DNA from: Candidatus Ideonella esbjergensis
GTDB taxonomy: Bacteria; Pseudomonadota; Gammaproteobacteria; Burkholderiales; Burkholderiaceae_C
Direction of reading: 5' to 3'
DNA: 64,000 bases
Assembly (NCBI GenBank): GCA_016710065.1
Contig: JADJLP010000015.1
Span: 62,001 to 126,000 of the forward strand
In this document: positions 52,029 to 60,195 of the stretch, in pieces
How positions within the stretch are numbered: the stretch's first letter is position 1
How the letters are laid out: every line of letters starts with the position of its first letter
Position numbers and translations under genes: made by a program
The notes under the pieces: model-generated
Database searches by the model: none
What the model saw: the letters and a program-made list of their open reading frames with translations, nothing else
What the model was told of the DNA's origin: nothing

Positions 52029-53513
52029 TCAGTACCGCACCAACACGCGGTACCTGAGCGTGGCGCTTCCGCCCGCCGGTACATTCAGCTTCCACTCGGC
52101 CGTGCCGGCTGCCACCTTGCTGTGGCGCTGTGATTCCTCCAGCATGGTCCAGTCGCCCGGCACCGGCTCGCGCACGGTCACCGTCACGGGCTCGGCCTTG
52201 CCATTGCGCAACACGATCTCGTAGGCGCTTTCACCCACGTAGCTGGCCTTGTTGTTCGGCTCGCGGCGGCGGAAATCGGTCTGCTTCTTGTCGGCCGTCA
52301 CATCAAAGGCATCGCCCAGGTGCAGGCGCACGGTGTCGTTCTTGGCAGTGTGGTCGATGCGGTCTTCGCCCACGAATTGCGCATTGCCTGCGCTGTCGCG
52401 CTTGTACACGCGCACCACGCCCTTGGGCAGCGGCAGCCCCAGGCGGGCCGCCTCGCGGTTGTCGAACTGCACATAGACGCCGGCCTTGAGCTTGCGACCC
52501 AGGTCGCCCGCGCTGGCGCGGTAGTAGTGGTCGCTGCCCGAGATCAGCAACTCCTTGCTCACCGGCACCGCGCTGGCACTGAGCAAGGCCACCTGCTTGG
52601 TCTGGTTGTCAGCGATGCTGGTGGGGCGTTGCAGCGTGTAGAGGTGGTATTCAAACAGCGCCTCCTGGGCCATGGCGGCCGGCGCCGGCGCGGCCATTGC
52701 CATGTCCATCCGCGCCACCTTGGCGCGCACCATCTCTTCCCGTACCCGGTTCACGTCGCCCGCCACCAGCTGCAGCTTGGCATGGGTGTAGGCCGTGCCA
52801 CTGAGGTTGTTCAGCGTCACCCAGCCGTTCAGGTCGAGCGTGCTGTCGTCCGCGTTCAACTCGGCCACGTAATCAGCCTTCCACGACAGGCCGCCGGTGA
52901 GGTACGAGAGCTCCATGTCCTGCGCACCCGCGCGTCGGCTTTGCAGTTGCGTTACCAGCGTGGGCCGGTCGCGCAGGTTGCTGGGCACGCCGTCGAACAC
53001 GATGCGCCCGGGCACGCCGGTTTCCACACGGTCGCCCATCTGCAGCACCACGCCGTTGTTGGCGCTCAGCACCTTGGCGGTCTCGCTGGTTTCCACGCCG
53101 GTGGTCGGGTGGGTCTTCACCACGCGCACCTCGCGACCCACGTACTTCTCCAGCAGCTTTTCGGGTGTGAGCAGATCGAAGTCGAAGTTCTGCTCCAGCA
53201 GGTCAAACGAGCCGGGGTTGGACAGGCTGCGCAGTTGCGCCGTCTCGGGCCGCATGCGTGCACTGACATCGCGCAGCGCCAACTGGTTTGCGCCGCTGTC
53301 CAGCGTCACCTTGCGCGCATCCTTCACCAGCGCCAGGTCTTCGTTGTAGATGGTGATGGCCACCGATTGCTGGTCAGCCAGCGTACTGCGCCGCTCGGGC
53401 TTGGTGGCAGCGGCGGCGGCGCTGGCGCTGGGCTGCGCAGGCACATTGGCCGCAGCGATCAACAACGCGATGGCGGCAAGGGCAATGGGGGTGTGGGCGG
53501 TAAGGGTGCGCAT
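52029..53513 (-). CDS. DUF4139 domain secreted protein
   Basis: A 494-residue exported protein with a signal peptide (TPIALAAIALLIAAANVPAQ). It has an N-terminal DUF4140-like part (SVAITIYNEDLALVKDARKV) and a DUF4139 beta-rich domain (ELSYLTGGLSWKADYVAELN; GWVTLNNLSGTAYTHAKLQL), ending in RYRVLVRY. The start 53513 follows an AGGAA site. The family is related to mucoidy inhibitor A. No function is established. Confidence 0.85.
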   Translation of the reverse strand: MRTLTAHTPIALAAIALLIAAANVPAQPSASAAAAATKPERRSTLADQQSVAITIYNEDLALVKDARKVTLDSGANQLALRDVSARMRPETAQLRSLSNPGSFDLLEQNFDFDLLTPEKLLEKYVGREVRVVKTHPTTGVETSETAKVLSANNGVVLQMGDRVETGVPGRIVFDGVPSNLRDRPTLVTQLQSRRAGAQDMELSYLTGGLSWKADYVAELNADDSTLDLNGWVTLNNLSGTAYTHAKLQLVAGDVNRVREEMVRAKVARMDMAMAAPAPAAMAQEALFEYHLYTLQRPTSIADNQTKQVALLSASAVPVSKELLISGSDHYYRASAGDLGRKLKAGVYVQFDNREAARLGLPLPKGVVRVYKRDSAGNAQFVGEDRIDHTAKNDTVRLHLGDAFDVTADKKQTDFRRREPNNKASYVGESAYEIVLRNGKAEPVTVTVREPVPGDWTMLEESQRHSKVAAGTAEWKLNVPAGGSATLRYRVLVRY

Positions 53514-53694
53514 GGTGGTTCCTGACAAGGTGGCAAGTGGATGATCACACTGCTGATACGCGCAGGCCACGCGAACGGGGTGAAAAACCCGCCAGTCAGA
53601 GAGCGCGCGGGCCCTGAATCGAATCCGGGTTGGCATGGGTCGGGCTCGTCATCAGAAGGGCTGACACCACAGAACGCGGCCGCATGCCTATCCC

Positions 53695-53955
53695 GCTCGT
53701 CCTTGCGCGCCTGGCTTGGGTCAATCCCTCCGCGATCCTCTCGCGGGCCTCTGCCTTGCGCCTGGCCATGGCGAGCGTCGTGGCGGGCGATAGCTGCCCA
53801 GCGACAGCGTCTTGCGGCGCCCGGGGAAGCTGTAGTCCAGTCGCCAGCCATGCGCGCCACCCCCGACGAACTGCAGCAGGTAGAGCCCATCGCTATCGGT
53901 GAGTCGCTTGCGCGGATCACCTGCGCGCACCGCCTTGATGGTGGCGTCCGGGGTA
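53695..53955 (-). pseudogene. 5' remnant of a tyrosine recombinase gene
   Basis: A fragment of about 260 bp closely resembles the first ~90 codons of the intact integrase gene at 61125-62429. It includes RAGDPRKRLTDSDGLYLLQF, GWRLDYSFPGRRKTLSLG and, in a shifted frame, DPSQARKDER. A frameshift lies near the LSLG motif and the rest of the gene, including the catalytic domain, is absent. It is on the same strand as the intact copy and marks the left edge of the island. It probably is a decayed second integrase. Confidence 0.75.
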
Positions 53956-53973
53956 AGAACAAGGTGTGTGTTT

Positions 53974-54030
53974 CTTCTACAGCCAGGATGGACCGTCTAC
54001 TTTCGCAGCCTCTCGTGCGAAAACATCTAC
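53974..54030 (+). repeat. Heptamer array, block A
   Basis: Three copies of the YRTCTAC-type heptamer are spaced at 20 and 30 bp: CTTCTAC at 53974, CGTCTAC at 53994 and CATCTAC at 54024. The middle one continues CTTTC, as at other arrays. About 75 bp downstream this block shares a sequence with the block C region (GGCCGGCGAGGTGGCC), so the two blocks are copies. It follows the integrase remnant. Confidence 0.7.
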
Positions 54031-54108
54031 AGCTTGCTAACCACACCGCTACCTGGAGGAGCGCCTCCAGGCCGGCGAGGTGGCCAGTCCTACGGCTACC
54101 TGCCCCAC

Positions 54109-54176
54109 CGGTACCGGCCTGATGCGCTGGCGACCTGGACCACGATGGGCCGCAGCAGGCCCTGTTGCCGGATGTC
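54109..54176 (-). pseudogene. Fragment of the ParB-like gene
   Basis: These 68 bp match 58996-59063 of the ParB-like gene with about six differences. In the minus frame they encode the equivalent of DIRQQGLL-PIVVQ-AS-GRYR, in the middle of the ParB N-terminal domain. The rest of the gene is missing, so this is a duplicated remnant, deleted relative to the right-hand copy between the array and parB. Confidence 0.75.
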
Positions 54177-54177
54177 A

Positions 54178-54300
54178 CATCTACCAGGCCAGAGTTTGGC
54201 CTGCTTTCTTGGCTCTGGTTGAGCACTGCATCGACTTCGACGCGACATTCGGGAGACCAGTCATCCGTTTAACTACGGTTAAAACCAGCACCGCCGGGGA
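54178..54300 (+). repeat. Degenerate copy of the array unit
   Basis: Starts CATCTACCAGGCC, the same as array position 56632, and keeps the 20 and 31 bp spacing to changed heptamers at 54198 (GGCCTGC) and 54229 (CATCGAC). It ends in GTTAAAACCAGCACC at about 54277-54291, which has a match, GTTAAAACCAGCATC, in the unit near 56732-56746. It is therefore a decayed copy of block B unit 2. Confidence 0.65.
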
Positions 54301-54400
54301 GTTCCGCAACCCCATCCATGCCCGGTGTCTCGAATTGATGGTGAGAGGGCAATCGTCCGAGATCGTGGAGGATGTCCTGCCAAAGCGAACTGCGGGGTAG

Positions 54401-54564
54401 TTTCGGAATTCCAGCTTTTGAGATGCACAAGGGCTTTGCTGATCAGCAATTTCGGACTTCGAGGAATTCTTGCTGAAGTGGTCGCGAACGTGGCATAGTT
54501 TCGGAATTCCAGCAATTCGATGGCGAACTGCTCCTGGCTCGCGCCCGTTCACGGAATTCCGAAA
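54401..54564 (+). promoter_or_regulatory. hipBA control region with repeated palindromic operators
   Basis: Copies of TTTCGGAATTCC lie at 54401-54412 and 54499-54510, a partial one at 54450-54468, and the inverted form GGAATTCCGAAA at 54553-54564. The core GGAATTCC is palindromic. The last copy abuts the hipB ATG and covers the ribosome-site position, and the 54499 copy lies just after a weak candidate -10 (CATAGT at 54494-54499, with TTGCTG about 18 bp upstream). Occupancy by HipB should block both transcription and translation. Roughly 50-100 bp spacing allows DNA looping. Confidence 0.7.
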
Positions 54565-54863
54565 TGAATGCTGACCCTCATATCCCGCTGCCGCCTGTCC
54601 GCGTCGCGCAAGCCTCCGACCTCGGGCCAGCGGTTCGAGCACGCAGACGCGAGCAATCACTCCGCATTGATGACGCAGCATCATTGAGTGGCGTCTCGGT
54701 GGACCTGCTCTCTCGCCTAGAGAACGGCAAGGGCTCAGTGCGCCTGGACAAGCTCCTGATCGTCTTGGACGGCTTGGGCCTGACGATGGTGATTAGTCCC
54801 AAGGACCACCCGTGGATGCAATCGGTCGCACAACCCGACGCTGCGCGCGCCGTACGGCCATGA
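54564..54863 (+). CDS. hipB: HipB-like antitoxin, XRE DNA-binding protein
   Basis: A 99-residue XRE-type helix-turn-helix protein. The HTH spans RRREQSLRIDDAASLSGVSV and LLSRLENGKGSVRLDKLLIV, the typical HipB order. It starts at the ATG inside the last operator copy (GAAATG) and its stop overlaps the hipA ATG by four bases. It is the antitoxin and autorepressor of the pair. Confidence 0.88.
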   Translation: MNADPHIPLPPVRVAQASDLGPAVRARRREQSLRIDDAASLSGVSVDLLSRLENGKGSVRLDKLLIVLDGLGLTMVISPKDHPWMQSVAQPDAARAVRP

Positions 54864-56233
54864 CGCCAGCCCCCGCCTCGATGCCGCACGCCCTGGCGCT
54901 CTGGGCCGACAGCCAAAAGGTCGCCACACTCGGCTACGAGCCCAAGAACGACCAATGGACGCTGGGCTACGAAGCCAACTGGGTCGCTGCCCACAAGGCG
55001 TTTCCGTTGTCGCCAGCGCTGCCGCTGGAGCCCCCCGCCGACGGCTACGCCGCCGGCGCCGTGAAGCGCTTCGTTGAGAACCTGCTGCCCGAGGGGCGCG
55101 CGCTGGACATCACAGCCACCACCTACCGGGTGTCGAAGTCGAACATCTTCGCCCTCATCAACGCACTCGGGGCCGAGACCACGGGCGCCTTCCGGTTCTG
55201 GAAGTCGGACGAAGTGCCACCGGTCGTCGCCAGTGCACCGCTGCGGGAAGTGACCCGTGAAGAACTGGACCAGCGACTGGCCGACCGCGAAGAAATTCCG
55301 TTGGCGGTTTGGGACGGCAAGGTCCGCATGTCCATCGCGGGTGTGCAGGACAAACTGATGGTCTACATCGACCGGCCCCTTGACGAGGATGGCCATCTCT
55401 ACCTGGCCGAACCCCCTCTGGCATCGACGCACATCCTCAAACCCGAGCCCCGGCGAACCATGATGCCGCACCTGGTGGTCAACGAGCACTTCTGCATGTC
55501 GCTGGCGCGGCGCATGGGTCTGCCGGTGGCCGAAGTCGGCATCTATCGCACGCCCAGGCCTGTGCTGGTGGTCGGCCGCTTCGACCGCCTGGTCACCCAA
55601 GGCTCCCAGGGACCAACCGTTCAGCGGCTGCATATCATCGACGCCTGCCAGGCCTCGGACCTGCCGGCGACCTACAAGTACGAGCGAAACTTTGGCAGCG
55701 GCGAACACGTGCGCAACATCCGGGAGGGTGTGAGCTTCGAAGTCCTTTTTGACCGTGTGGACCAAACAGTCAACAAGGCCGCTGCGCGCCTGACCTTGTT
55801 GCGCTGGGCGCTATTCCAGTTCTTGATTGGCAACAGTGACGCTCATGGCAAGAACTTCTCGTTCTTCGTACATCGCCAGGGGTTGGAACCTGCCCCCTGG
55901 TACGACCTGTTGAGCGTGGTCCAGTACCCCGGCATCGACCACGAACTGGCGATGGCGTTTGGTGACGCGTTTTCGCTGGAAGAGGTCGGCGCGTTTCAGC
56001 TTGCTGATTTCGCGCGGCGCTGCAAGGTCAGCCGAAGCCTGCTCAAACGCGAGGCAACGCGACTGGCCAAACTGGCGACGCACGAGGCGCCTAAGCAAGC
56101 GTTGTCAAACGACTATGTCGACAGCGATGAGCGTGTCTTTGCGAACCAGGTTTGTGAATTCATCGCGGGACAGGCCGCGAGGCTGACCAAACTTGCCGGA
56201 GACGCGGCCGATATTAACGACGAATTTCTGTAG
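54860..56233 (+). CDS. hipA: HipA-family serine/threonine kinase toxin
   Basis: A 457-residue HipA-type kinase. The phosphate-binding region is MSIAGVQDKLMVYI (157-170), including the conserved serine S158 as in the autophosphorylated loop; the ATP-binding lysine lies in HILKPEP (K194). The catalytic loop is FLIGNSDAHGKNFSFF (321-336; D327) and the metal-binding aspartate is in WYDLLS (D349). E. coli HipA phosphorylates glutamyl-tRNA synthetase. The ATG 54860 overlaps the hipB stop. The protein is complete. Confidence 0.9.
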   Translation: MTPAPASMPHALALWADSQKVATLGYEPKNDQWTLGYEANWVAAHKAFPLSPALPLEPPADGYAAGAVKRFVENLLPEGRALDITATTYRVSKSNIFALINALGAETTGAFRFWKSDEVPPVVASAPLREVTREELDQRLADREEIPLAVWDGKVRMSIAGVQDKLMVYIDRPLDEDGHLYLAEPPLASTHILKPEPRRTMMPHLVVNEHFCMSLARRMGLPVAEVGIYRTPRPVLVVGRFDRLVTQGSQGPTVQRLHIIDACQASDLPATYKYERNFGSGEHVRNIREGVSFEVLFDRVDQTVNKAAARLTLLRWALFQFLIGNSDAHGKNFSFFVHRQGLEPAPWYDLLSVVQYPGIDHELAMAFGDAFSLEEVGAFQLADFARRCKVSRSLLKREATRLAKLATHEAPKQALSNDYVDSDERVFANQVCEFIAGQAARLTKLAGDAADINDEFL

Positions 56234-56402
56234 GCACACATGCCGCAAGGCACCGAACAACCGACGTACTGGCAACTGCACGCAAGTGCAGTCTAGCTGG
56301 CAGGTCCAGCACGCGGCAAGCTCCCCCAGCGCAATAGGTGCACCTGCCGAGGCGCGGTCGGCAAGCCTGTGTCGGCGCGCCCGGGTGTTCGGGGCCCCTG
56401 GA

Positions 56403-56877
56403 CATCTACTGCTGACCTTGGCTGAACTTGGGGCGTCTACGGGGGAATGGAAACCGTCTACTTTTAAGCCTTCATGTCAGCAGTCCGTCTACTCTTCATC
56501 AGCCCCCCGATGTCCTGTCACTGATTGTTCGACCGGTTAATGCCACTAAGGCCCGAACGAGCTTGCTTCCCGGCAAGAGCCACCCCGGGCCCACAAGCGG
56601 CCTCTACCAACCACCTCTTTGGGATACCGGACATCTACCAGGCCGCGTTTTTGTCTACTTTCAGACCGCCGATGAAGCAATGCATCTACTTCAAGGCGAC
56701 ATCCGGGTGCTCAATCTCCCAATTAACTGGCAGTTAAAACCAGCATCACCCGCCCACGCCACCGCACGACCGGGCCAAGTCCAGGTGAACCTCTATCTGA
56801 GGCTCAGTTTGAACTCAAGGCATCTACCCGACCGAACATTCATCTACTTTTCAACATCAACTCTTCAGAGCATCTAC
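56403..56877 (+). repeat. Heptamer array, block B: three tandem units
   Basis: Twelve heptamers sit in three units that start at 56403, 56601 and 56790. Unit 1: 56403, 56434, 56455, 56486 (gaps 31, 21, 31). Unit 2: 56601, 56632, 56652, 56683 (31, 20, 31). Unit 3: 56790, 56821, 56841, 56871 (31, 20, 30). The consensus is YRTCTAC; the third copy in each unit is followed by TTT. The array fills most of the 656-bp gap between the hipA and fic stop codons, all in one orientation; no gene is supported in it. Confidence 0.75.
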
Positions 56878-56889
56878 TCTTGGCCGGAA

Positions 56890-58422
56890 TCAGGCACGGC
56901 TATCTATGTAGTTTTCGAAGTGCTCGCTCACTGTTTTTTCGATACGGTCAATCTGCTCTTCGCTGAGCCCTTCCACAAGCTTGTGCTTGCGCTTGGACTT
57001 GGACAGGGTCCCGTTGCCCTGAACAATGATGTCGATGAGGGCGTTGAGGGCAGACTGGCGCATGTCCAGCCAAGCCTCCAAGTCTTTGATCGTCGCATCG
57101 TGGGCCCGCAGGTAGACCACTTCGGTCAGCAGGTCCTCCTCGACGCAAACCTTGCAGCATTCCAGGATGAATTCGCACAGGTCCGTGGCGTCGAAGTAGG
57201 CGTACAGCCACAAGGGCTGGGCCGTCCTCACCAGGATGGTCGCGCTGTCGCTGTCCAGCATGTACTCCAACAGTTCGGTGCGCGGGCGTGAATAGCTCTT
57301 GAGCAGGGCCGAATAGCGGTCGAGCTGCTTTTGCATTCGCGACGACAACGGCAGCACGACGCCGGCCGGCGTGAATCCGGACTGACGCAGGATGTGGTGC
57401 AACAGGAACCGGTGCAGGCGGCCGTTCCCGTCCAGGAAGGGGTGGACATAGACCAGCCCAAACGAGGCCGTGGCCGCAGCCAGCACAGGGTCCAGCTGAC
57501 CCGTGGAGGCCCACGAGGCAATCTTGGAGACTGCGGCCATCATCGGGCGCACCTGCTCGGGTGGTGGCGGGATGAAGTCGGCGATGTTGCGCAAACGGCC
57601 CGAACGCGAAAGCCAGTTCTGTGTGGAGCGGAACTCGTACTCAGTGCCCAGGGCGCTCACTATCTGGGACTGCCACTGGCACAACTGCTCCTCGGTCAGC
57701 GCGCCGGGCTCGCCGGCCTGCTCCAGCAGACGCCGGAATTTGGCCGCACGGTTGTTGTCCGGTATCTCGTCCTCGATGTTGTAGGTCGAGCGGGTTTCGG
57801 AGAGATAGAGGTAGTCCACCGCCCGGGAGAGCATCTCCGGCTCAATGTTCCGAAAGGCGTCGGTCACCTTGCCGGCAAGACCTGCGGCAAGCAGGCTCTG
57901 CAGCTTGTCGGTGCGCCGGATGAGCGGGCTGAAGTACTTGTCGCCCAGCAAGTTGTTGCTGACGCCGAACTTGGGGTCTGAGACTGCCGGTCCTGTCACG
58001 TACAACTTGGGGTCGAGCAAGGGCACCCGGGGGCTGCCCGCGGGCAGGCTGTAGGTGAACTCGTGGCCGGTGAGCCAGGTGGCCAGGTGAGCGGCCATGC
58101 GGGAGTACTTCGACGAGGGCTTGTCTTCAAGCCAGGTCTGCACGCCCTCCAGGACCTCGCGCCGCTCGAACAGCGCGCCCAGCACGGTCAGGTTCAAGTG
58201 CTCTCGCTTGAGGGCAAAGGTGAGTTGCCCGACCAGGGACTCGGTGTCTGAGATGCGCTGGAGTGGTAGCTCAATGAGCTCCTCCCCGTCGGCGTTGAGG
58301 ACGCGAGACTCCAGCGTCCGCTCAGTCGCCACGAACACACGCCGCAGCGGGGGCACACGCAGCTGGTACTTGCGGACCAGCGCTTCGTAGCCCAGGTAGG
58401 TCCTGGCAGAGCTTGGATTCAT
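56890..58422 (-). CDS. fic: Fic-domain AMP-transferase
   Basis: A 510-residue Fic protein. The full active-site motif HPFLDGNGRLHR is at 327-338, with the catalytic H327. An inhibitory-helix-like stretch, TYNIEDEIPDN (213-223), fits the (S/T)xxxE(G/N) class II pattern except that the G/N is D. The C-terminal 140 residues are helical, ending NYIDSRA. Such enzymes transfer AMP from ATP to target hydroxyls. The ATG at 58422-58420 lies in a repeat heptamer and overlaps the TGA of the upstream ParB-like frame by four bases. Confidence 0.88.
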   Translation of the reverse strand: MNPSSARTYLGYEALVRKYQLRVPPLRRVFVATERTLESRVLNADGEELIELPLQRISDTESLVGQLTFALKREHLNLTVLGALFERREVLEGVQTWLEDKPSSKYSRMAAHLATWLTGHEFTYSLPAGSPRVPLLDPKLYVTGPAVSDPKFGVSNNLLGDKYFSPLIRRTDKLQSLLAAGLAGKVTDAFRNIEPEMLSRAVDYLYLSETRSTYNIEDEIPDNNRAAKFRRLLEQAGEPGALTEEQLCQWQSQIVSALGTEYEFRSTQNWLSRSGRLRNIADFIPPPPEQVRPMMAAVSKIASWASTGQLDPVLAAATASFGLVYVHPFLDGNGRLHRFLLHHILRQSGFTPAGVVLPLSSRMQKQLDRYSALLKSYSRPRTELLEYMLDSDSATILVRTAQPLWLYAYFDATDLCEFILECCKVCVEEDLLTEVVYLRAHDATIKDLEAWLDMRQSALNALIDIIVQGNGTLSKSKRKHKLVEGLSEEQIDRIEKTVSEHFENYIDSRA

Positions 58423-59252
58423 CTACATGCAGTCCATGAAGGGACGGGTGCGTCTAGTTGCTTTGAAAAACATCTACTTGATGCGTGATTATGAGGTCTT
58501 TCTTCTACTGCCACGATGGACCGTCTACTTTTGGCGCCTCCAGTGCGGAAATGTCTACGGCTGGCTAACCAAACCGCCGCTGGAGGAGCCACCAGGCCGG
58601 CGAGGTGGCCCGTCCTGCTGCTGCCTGCCCCAGGCGGAGCGTCACCGGCCAGATTGCCCCGACGCAAGCCCGTGCTAGTGTTGAGCTTCCAGGTCTGAGG
58701 CCAAGTCAGTTGTGTCGCCGCGGACAACCGCCACCTCCCACCCGCGCGACGCATGGTCACCAAGAAGAGCACATCGACAAAAGGCAAGTCGGCCAAGACG
58801 ATCTGGGCGTTTGACTCGCCCATGCTCACCCGGCTGCGGATGAACCGGGCGAGGTCCAGCGCCGAGAGCCCGCGCCGCTTCTGGTTCTCGGCCACCTGGG
58901 CATAGGCGTCCAGCTCCCGGGTGCAGACGGTCACCGGTACTTCGGTCAGTCCCGCCATGACTGCGGCGCGCAGCCTCATCGCACCGAACCGGATCCGGTA
59001 CCGGCCTGCTGCGCTGGCTGCCTGGACCACGATGGGCTGCAGCAGGCCTTGCTGCCGGATGTCTTCGGCAAGTTCGTGGATGTCGGCCTCCAGAAATTCC
59101 GTGCGTGGGTTTCCGGGGTCCTCGTCGATCAGGTCAACCCGGACCATCAAGGCTTCACCCGTGACGGCTGGCTTGCCAGCGGCAAGAGCAGGTTTGCCGG
59201 CAAACAGGTCGATCTGCGCCAAGTCGGGAAGCAGACGTCGGCCGATCTTCAT
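58419..59252 (-). CDS. ParB-like N-terminal domain protein, C-terminus replaced
   Basis: A 277-residue frame. Residues 1 to about 135 are a ParB/Sulfiredoxin-type domain: VDLIDEDPGNPRTEFLEADI, then LAEDIRQQGLLQPIVVQ, GRYRIRFGAMRLRAAVMAGL and a start of the HTH region (LDLARFIRSRVSMGESNAQI). After that the expected HTH recognition helix is missing and the frame runs through low-complexity, array-derived sequence to a TGA that overlaps the fic ATG. ATG 59252 has a GGAG site. It is probably a truncated ParB whose tail is encoded by repeat DNA; whether the tail is made is unknown. Confidence 0.6.
   Translation of the reverse strand: MKIGRRLLPDLAQIDLFAGKPALAAGKPAVTGEALMVRVDLIDEDPGNPRTEFLEADIHELAEDIRQQGLLQPIVVQAASAAGRYRIRFGAMRLRAAVMAGLTEVPVTVCTRELDAYAQVAENQKRRGLSALDLARFIRSRVSMGESNAQIVLADLPFVDVLFLVTMRRAGGRWRLSAATQLTWPQTWKLNTSTGLRRGNLAGDAPPGAGSSRTGHLAGLVAPPAAVWLASRRHFRTGGAKSRRSIVAVEERPHNHASSRCFSKQLDAPVPSWTACR
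58420..58558 (+). repeat. Heptamer array, block C
   Basis: Six heptamers: CATCTAC at 58420, CGTCTAG at 58451, CATCTAC at 58471, CTTCTAC at 58502, CGTCTAC at 58522, TGTCTAC at 58552. Gaps are 31, 20, 31, 20 and 30 bp. The first copy holds the fic start codon on the other strand (GTAGATG). The block covers about 140 bp upstream of fic and lies inside the reading frame of the ParB-like gene. Confidence 0.75.
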
Positions 59253-59413
59253 GACTGTCTCCAGGGATCCCATGCATCGCATGCTGCGCCCGGCCAGGCG
59301 GGATCCCGCCGATGGATTTGGGTTGAAATCCTGCAAAGCAAGCTGCCTGGAATGAAAAACTTGTTCAAATTGACGCCAGGGATCAATTGATGACGAGTTT
59401 CTATTCCAAAGCC

Positions 59414-59442
59414 TTGCCGTTGAATGATTTGCACTCTACAGT
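59414..59442 (+). promoter_or_regulatory. Predicted promoter of the AbiE operon
   Basis: A TTGCCG box at 59414-59419 and TACAGT at 59437-59442 are 17 bp apart. The -10 ends only six bases before the GTG start at 59449, so the message would be leaderless or nearly so. Upstream, TCAAATTGA and TCAATTGA half-sites around 59366-59391 form an imperfect inverted repeat that may bind the antitoxin. By eye only. Confidence 0.45.
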
Positions 59443-59448
59443 TGAGCG

Positions 59449-60195
59449 GTGAAATCAACTTCCGACTCTTTTTCATTCAAGACGCTGTTAGCCGAGTTGC
59501 CGCGTGGTGAGCCCTTCAGCACCGCCGACCTCGTCGCGCGGGGTGTCAGCGCCTTCCGTGCCTCGGCACTGGCACGCTCCGGCTGGCTGATCCACCTGGC
59601 GCGCGGCGCATACATGCTGCCGGGCGACACGCTGAGCCGCGACGGTGCCCTGGCATTCCTCGCCCGCCAGATGCCCGGCCTGCATGTGGGGAGCAAGACC
59701 GCGCTGACCTGGCGCGGCGTGCGCCAGAACCTGGCCTTCCGCGAAACCATCTCGCTCTGGGGCACCCGGCCGCAGAAGCTGCCCGACTGGTTCACCCAGC
59801 GCTTTCCCGCGCGCTACCAGGCCACCCAGCTCTTTGACGCCACGCTCGCGCCTGGCTGCGGCCTGCAGCCCCTGCCCAACGGCCGCCAGGACCTGCTGGT
59901 GTCGGTGCCCGAGCGGGCGATGCTGGAACTGCTCAGCGACCTGGGCAAGACCCAATCGCTCGGCGAGACCCGCGAACTGGTCGAGAGCCTGCCCAGCCTG
60001 CGCGAACCGGTGCTGCAGGAACTGCTGGCACACACCACGCGCATCAAGGTGGTCAGGGCCGCAGCTACCTTTGCGCAGGAGATGCAGCTGCCCTGGGCTG
60101 CGACCGCCAGACAGCACAGCGACCGCCTGGGCGGTGGGCAACGCTGGCTCGCCGTTTCCAGGTCGGGCGAACGGCTGGACCTGAGGCGACCATGA
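59449..60195 (+). CDS. abiEi: AbiEi-family antitoxin of a type IV toxin-antitoxin system
   Basis: A 248-residue protein with an N-terminal winged helix (LPRGEPFSTADLVARGVSAF), an adjacent basic stretch (ARSGWLIHLARGAYML), and a C-terminal domain typical of AbiEi (VPERAMLELLSDLGK, LLAHTTRIKVVRAAATFAQ). It represses its own operon and counters the nucleotidyltransferase toxin. It starts at a GTG at 59449 and its TGA overlaps the toxin ATG by four bases. Confidence 0.85.
   Translation: MKSTSDSFSFKTLLAELPRGEPFSTADLVARGVSAFRASALARSGWLIHLARGAYMLPGDTLSRDGALAFLARQMPGLHVGSKTALTWRGVRQNLAFRETISLWGTRPQKLPDWFTQRFPARYQATQLFDATLAPGCGLQPLPNGRQDLLVSVPERAMLELLSDLGKTQSLGETRELVESLPSLREPVLQELLAHTTRIKVVRAAATFAQEMQLPWAATARQHSDRLGGGQRWLAVSRSGERLDLRRP

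Noticed and set aside
53611..53640. A tRNA T-arm-like sequence near GAATCGAATCC
   Set aside because: The stem pairs only four of five positions and no acceptor or anticodon arm can be formed. It is not a tRNA; whether it is the left att site cannot be told, since only a short AATCGAA match with the tRNA-Phe 3' end is seen.
53974..58558. The heptamer arrays as a CRISPR array
   Set aside because: The repeated part is only about 7 bp, spacing alternates 20 and 31 bp, flanks vary, and no cas genes are present.
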